Source of the DNA: a virus | Virus record (IMG/VR): IMGVR_UViG_3300010413_000064 | Location: 1-43,400 of that record | Length of the DNA: 43,400 nt | Strand: one strand, 5' to 3' | Part shown: positions 40,301 through 43,400 of the stretch, one piece after another | Position numbering within the stretch: position 1 is the first letter of the stretch | How the letters are laid out: every line of letters begins with the position of its first letter | The notes under the pieces: generated by a model | Seen by the model: the letters and a program-made list of their open reading frames with translations, nothing else | The model's database searches: none | What the model was told of the DNA's origin: nothing | Program-made: the position numbers and the translations under genes

Positions 40301-41185
40301 TTACAGAATTGAGTCAGATCCAATTCTATTGACCGGAAAGAAAAATACGAGGGCGCCGAACAGCGCATCGTTGGGATAATTATCAGTGAAATAAACGCCA
40401 GTAGCATCGCGGAAAATACGAACATAAACTGCATTTAGCTCGGTTGCTGGTGGTGTGATGGGAGGTAGCGCGGTCACATATATCTGCTGGCCTATAAGGG
40501 GATTACCAGCTGGATTGCTGACATTCGAAGCGATGATCGTTGAGTTAACTATTGATCCGCCAGTAACAGGCCACATATACTCAATAGCCCAGGATACTCG
40601 TTGGTCACCAGTTCCGGTAGTAGGAGCACTCCAAATTAATGCTGGATAAACATCTGTCCCAGAGATTCTATTATCATTCATGGTTACGGTTCCCAGAATT
40701 TCTTCGACAGAAGTTGGACTGAATCCTAAAGTCCAGAGGCCATTGGACCCACCACCATTATCTGTAAATTTTACCCAGTCAGGAGCGGTCAATGAACCTG
40801 CTGCTGTAACGGCTGGTGTAACAGCTGCAAAATCCCAGCGCGGTGTTTGTAATTGGATTCCAAGAGCGCTGTTGATTACAACATCGTGATAGTCAAAAAG
40901 GGCTGTTGCCAGGTTACCACTTGATCCGTACGTATTTATTTGAGTATCGGTATAGGTATTCGCATTTGCCAACGTAGTAGCGTCGCCCATATCAACATAG
41001 GTCTCGCTCGCAAAGGTCAGAGCCGAAATCTCGGAGTCAGTGTAGGCATTGGCCTGTGTCAAATTAAAATCGGAATAAGCTTTGATACTCTGCTGGGTAG
41101 CAACATCGGTATTAGAATTTGACACCATGTTGTCCTCGTCAAGAGTGACTGATTCGAGCCAAGTTTTGGCATCAATATCCGCCAT
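40301..41185 (-). CDS. Tail fibre-like protein (second)
   Basis: A 294-residue protein. Residues about 30-95 carry repeats ending in -Y-T/S-D- (TQANAYTDSEIS, TLANANTYTDTQIN), the trimeric coiled-coil repeat also found in the 310-residue fibre. The remaining ~190 residues form a beta-rich terminal domain. AGGAGG precedes the ATG. Likely a second trimeric fibre or a tip protein joined to the first through matching coiled coils. Confidence 0.6.
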   Translation of the reverse strand: MADIDAKTWLESVTLDEDNMVSNSNTDVATQQSIKAYSDFNLTQANAYTDSEISALTFASETYVDMGDATTLANANTYTDTQINTYGSSGNLATALFDYHDVVINSALGIQLQTPRWDFAAVTPAVTAAGSLTAPDWVKFTDNGGGSNGLWTLGFSPTSVEEILGTVTMNDNRISGTDVYPALIWSAPTTGTGDQRVSWAIEYMWPVTGGSIVNSTIIASNVSNPAGNPLIGQQIYVTALPPITPPATELNAVYVRIFRDATGVYFTDNYPNDALFGALVFFFPVNRIGSDSIL

Positions 41186-41193
41186 GGTCCCTC

Positions 41194-41562
41194 CTAAGCG
41201 TAGGAATAAAGTAAGCGTAAAGATGAGTCTATCAAATGGTCTCCGCCAACTGAAAGATATGTTACTGATTTATTGAATAGGCATGGCGCAACTAGATTAT
41301 CTGCGCCTCCATTTGTAGTCAGTTGTTCATTATACGAAGAATGCAGATAGCATGAATAAAGAGCGTTTGGCTCATTTCCTTCCCCGAGAACAAAAACAAC
41401 GAATGGGGGAAAACTCCACATATATTGAATTTGCCGTGGATAGATTGAAGAAATTTGGGCTTCGAGCCAATCTGGTGGGATGAATGGATGGCCAAAATGT
41501 CCAGCCGTAGCAAGCTGTGGATGATAGGCAATCCTCGGGAATTGATTTACATCGTAAGGCAT
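41194..41562 (-). CDS. Unknown protein between the two fibre genes (122 aa)
   Basis: A 122-residue protein rich in Tyr, Pro and His (MPYDVNQFPRIAYHPQLATA, then FPPFVVFVLGEGNEP). A good ribosome site lies upstream. Probably a tail fibre or fibre assembly component given both neighbours; no family recognised. Confidence 0.55.
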   Translation of the reverse strand: MPYDVNQFPRIAYHPQLATAGHFGHPFIPPDWLEAQISSIYPRQIQYMWSFPPFVVFVLGEGNEPNALYSCYLHSSYNEQLTTNGGADNLVAPCLFNKSVTYLSVGGDHLIDSSLRLLYSYA

Positions 41563-41571
41563 AGTGCCTCC

Positions 41572-42504
41572 TTACGTGGTGATCGTGGTAATCCGCATAG
41601 CCCAGGTATATCCAATGTTGGCTGGAATTACGATTAGCTCAACCATTTCTTGCTCCGTGAGGTGCTGGTAGCTACCTGCCTGGATCCCAGTGAGCCAATC
41701 GTTTGTATCGGCATCGAGTGTAAAGCCCGGGGTATTCGTATCAACGAATATAACAATGCGCTTGCCGAAATCGCTGCCAGTAAGGGTGGGCAAATTATAC
41801 ACAGGACCAACTCCTCCGGCTTCGAGGTAGTAGTATGAAGATCCGAGAGTCAGTGTAGAGCCTGTATCGCCAATGTCAATTGATGTGATTGATCCATAAG
41901 CTGTAATTCCTGAAATAGCATTATCGGTGTACGTGTTGGCATCAGCTTCGGCCGTATCCACGTAGCCAGTCGTGGCCAAGCCAGAAACAGCAGAATCCGT
42001 GTAGCCATTTGCAGATGTGATTGCATCAGCTTCGGCTTGATCGGCGTATGCTTCAGTTGCAAGCCCGATCACGGTTAAATCGGTATAAGCAGCTGCGTTA
42101 GATTCGGCCTGGTCGGCATAGTCCTCGATGAAAGAGCGATGGGCCATCTCGGTGAAGCGCCAATCGTAAGGCCCAGAGCCGATAGTTGTGAACTCGTAAT
42201 CAACTTCGCTGATGTCGGTGATGCCGAACGAGGTAGCTGTCATGATGGTATCGGATCCGCCTCGGTTGATGGTCACGCCATTGGTGTGGTCGACGACGTG
42301 CAGCGTGATTCGTTGCCCAGTGGAAGTGGCCGTAGGAAGCGTGATTGAAACAGCTCCAGAGCTTGCATCGGCATAGATGCATTCGCCGTGGGCAGCAGCG
42401 TATGGGGATTCAACATCAGTTACGGTCGAGATTGTTTTCGGGTAATTCTTAAACGTGTAGCCTAAATCACCCTCAAGAATATTGTGGAAATCAGTCAAGC
42501 CCAT
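41572..42504 (-). CDS. Tail fibre-like protein with coiled-coil repeats
   Basis: A 310-residue protein from ATG 42504, which has GGAG seven bases upstream (the frame is open 15 codons further). Residues about 25-120 are beta-rich with a typical fibre attachment look (SGAVSITLPTATSTGQRITL). Four tandem repeats follow at about 125-200 (YADQAESNAAAYTD, YADQAEADAITSANGYTD, YVDTAEADANTYTD), then a second beta domain with a related SSYYYLEAGGVGPVYNLPTL stretch. The repeats are typical of trimeric phage fibres. Confidence 0.65.
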   Translation of the reverse strand: MGLTDFHNILEGDLGYTFKNYPKTISTVTDVESPYAAAHGECIYADASSGAVSITLPTATSTGQRITLHVVDHTNGVTINRGGSDTIMTATSFGITDISEVDYEFTTIGSGPYDWRFTEMAHRSFIEDYADQAESNAAAYTDLTVIGLATEAYADQAEADAITSANGYTDSAVSGLATTGYVDTAEADANTYTDNAISGITAYGSITSIDIGDTGSTLTLGSSYYYLEAGGVGPVYNLPTLTGSDFGKRIVIFVDTNTPGFTLDADTNDWLTGIQAGSYQHLTEQEMVELIVIPANIGYTWAMRITTITT

Positions 42505-42565
42505 GTAGCGTCTCCTTTCGAAGATTACAGGGTCGTCAGGAGACGCCACGATGCGCTTATTTTAG

Positions 42566-42892
42566 TTAGTGCACGGGTACTTCGTTGGTTGCTTTATTTT
42601 CACCAATCCAACTCTTTAGATCTTTTGCTTTTTTGAGTTCGTCCAATTGGTAACTCATGTAAGCAGTGGCATTTTGGAAATCATCCGCAGCACATTGTGC
42701 ATCTTGTGCCAAATTACTCGCTGCATTCTGCATATCATGGCCGACGCTGATAGCATCTTCCCTAATCTGTTGATATGCCCCTTTAACAAAAGCGTAACTA
42801 TCATGAGTCTTTTGGTATGCTTCATGCAGAGCTTTAGCATTACATCCAGTTATAAAACTAAAAGCAGCAACGGTAATAATAAGTTTCTTCAT
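42566..42892 (-). CDS. Small lipoprotein, coiled-coil
   Basis: A 108-residue protein with a signal peptide MKKLIITVAAFSFITGC; ITGC is an acceptable lipobox, with Asn at +2 (outer membrane sorting in enterics). The mature part is a helical, Ala/Gln-rich coiled coil (REDAISVGHDMQNAASNLAQ). It may block superinfection or act as an outer-membrane spanin; no inner-membrane spanin is seen nearby. Second gene from the right end. Confidence 0.65.
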   Translation of the reverse strand: MKKLIITVAAFSFITGCNAKALHEAYQKTHDSYAFVKGAYQQIREDAISVGHDMQNAASNLAQDAQCAADDFQNATAYMSYQLDELKKAKDLKSWIGENKATNEVPVH

Positions 42893-43047
42893 TCTTTGTC
42901 ATCTCCTATCCATAATGAAAAGATATGTTTAATGCACTTGGTACAGTACCACACTATGCGTATCCCCTCTCCTGTAGATGGGTGGATTGTGCGTTCGCAT
43001 GGTTTTAATTGGGCGCATAAATCACAACGTGTCATTTTCGGGGGCAT
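42889..43047 (-). CDS. Small CxxC Zn-finger-like protein (52 aa)
   Basis: A 52-residue protein from ATG 43047 (AGGGGAA upstream), overlapping the lipoprotein start as ATGA. It has C8-x2-C11 and C35-x2-C38 (TRCDLCAQL and WYCTKCIKH). It is the first gene at the right end, directly after the terminal noncoding block. It shares size and cysteine layout with the genes at 29058-29222 and 19022-19183. Confidence 0.65.
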   Translation of the reverse strand: MPPKMTRCDLCAQLKPCERTIHPSTGEGIRIVWYCTKCIKHIFSLWIGDDKE

Positions 43048-43400
43048 ACTATTTCCCCTATACAAATAAGATCGATTATTTTTTGTACAGCTTATTCTAT
43101 ATGTGCATACATATAAATTTTTTAAGTAGAAGCTTAAGTATTGAGTGGTAGTAGTATGGTAGTGTGGATACGATAAACATTATTAAAAATAAATTTTTAA
43201 TATGGTATGCCATTATGGCATAGCTTAGTGTGTTTGATATTTCATGCCAACTTTGACGTAGTATACTGTGGCACGGTGTGTGCTATGTGTTTGTATGTAA
43301 TGTATTACTCAGAATCTACGAGGGGGGACCGCCATAAGTACTTGGTTTTAAAACATTTCTTTTTTAGGGTCCTTCCCCGTTCCCTTTGTAGCGCGGGTCC
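43048..43400. other. Noncoding right terminus, probable cos/regulatory region
   Basis: No gene on either strand in 353 bp. It has a 22-bp palindrome with 10-bp arms (TATTAAAAAT-AA-ATTTTTAATA, 43181-43202) and, three bases later, a 17-bp palindrome TATGCCAT-T-ATGGCATA (43206-43222). A TTGGCA on the minus strand lies nearby but no good -10 follows. The last 80 bases carry GGACC (43326-43330) and two GGTCC (43368-43372, 43396-43400). The end GCGCGGGTCC matches the left start. Confidence 0.55.
43181..43222. repeat. Two adjacent perfect palindromes
   Basis: A 22-bp and a 17-bp perfect dyad separated by three bases. Tandem dyads of this size are usual binding sites for dimeric proteins. Candidates are the two Nu1-like small terminases or a regulator of the leftward genes. 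Confidence 0.75.

Noticed and set aside
1-43400. Prophage or temperate lifestyle
   Set aside because: No integrase, excisionase, repressor or attachment site is visible, and gene content is that of a lytic T7-like replicon.

Overview
The window looks like the complete or near-complete genome of a strictly lytic tailed dsDNA phage, most likely a siphophage. It carries a T7-like replication and transcription module (single-subunit RNA polymerase, family A DNA polymerase, gp4-like primase-helicase, gp6-like exonuclease, gp3-like endonuclease I, gp2.5-like SSB). This is joined to a lambda-type packaging and capsid module (GpA-family large terminase, Nu1-like small terminases, lambda-type portal, gpW-like joiner, HK97-fold capsid). 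All 63 genes I can support lie on the minus strand, so transcription runs from the right end to the left end. I see no integrase, repressor, tRNA, rRNA, transposon or CRISPR array. A lipoprotein with a lipobox and a B12-dependent ribonucleotide reductase fit a Gram-negative host with access to cobalamin; the sequence alone does not name the host.

Layout in transcription order. 43.4-43.05 kb: noncoding right end rich in palindromes. 43.05-36.6 kb: small Zn protein, lipoprotein, two tail-fibre-like proteins, tail completion proteins and the tape measure, closed by a terminator at 36.57-36.60 kb. 36.55-34.65 kb: probable early region behind a sigma70-like promoter, with small membrane and soluble proteins, an HExxH metallopeptidase and the approach to the RNA polymerase. 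34.65-30.5 kb: RNA polymerase and class II ribonucleotide reductase, then a strong terminator. 30.2-26.2 kb: a run of small Zn-ribbon proteins, a 200-bp AT-only repeat array (possible replication origin), endolysin, DUF1353 protein and SSB. 26.2-19.0 kb: endonuclease I, phosphoesterase, primase-helicase, DUF3310 protein, HNH endonuclease, DNA polymerase, exonuclease. 19.0-8.5 kb: large terminase, gpW-like joiner, portal, prohead protease, seven tandem decoration-like proteins, major capsid protein. 8.4-2.1 kb: head-tail connector, two tail-tube-like paralogues, tail assembly chaperone, tail tip proteins, fibre-like protein, holin-like protein. 2.1-0.25 kb: an anchored protein and two different Nu1-like small terminases beside the left end.

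The two ends share GGTCC. If joined on that overlap they give a near-palindrome (GCGCGG-GT-CCGCGC), as expected for a cos site or a circular genome opened there. Across that junction the tail genes would be continuous, which explains why the tape measure lies about 30 kb from the tail tube gene in this linear view.

Points most worth a second look: an in-frame TGA inside a conserved N-terminal extension of the prohead protease; the tandem array of seven decoration-like genes, one of which resembles a capsid fibre; two small terminases; a G-GGG-GGA slippery site in correct register at the end of the tail chaperone gene; eight small CxxC proteins, several below normal gene-calling length; the AT-repeat array; and a 16-bp perfect inverted repeat beside the replication genes.
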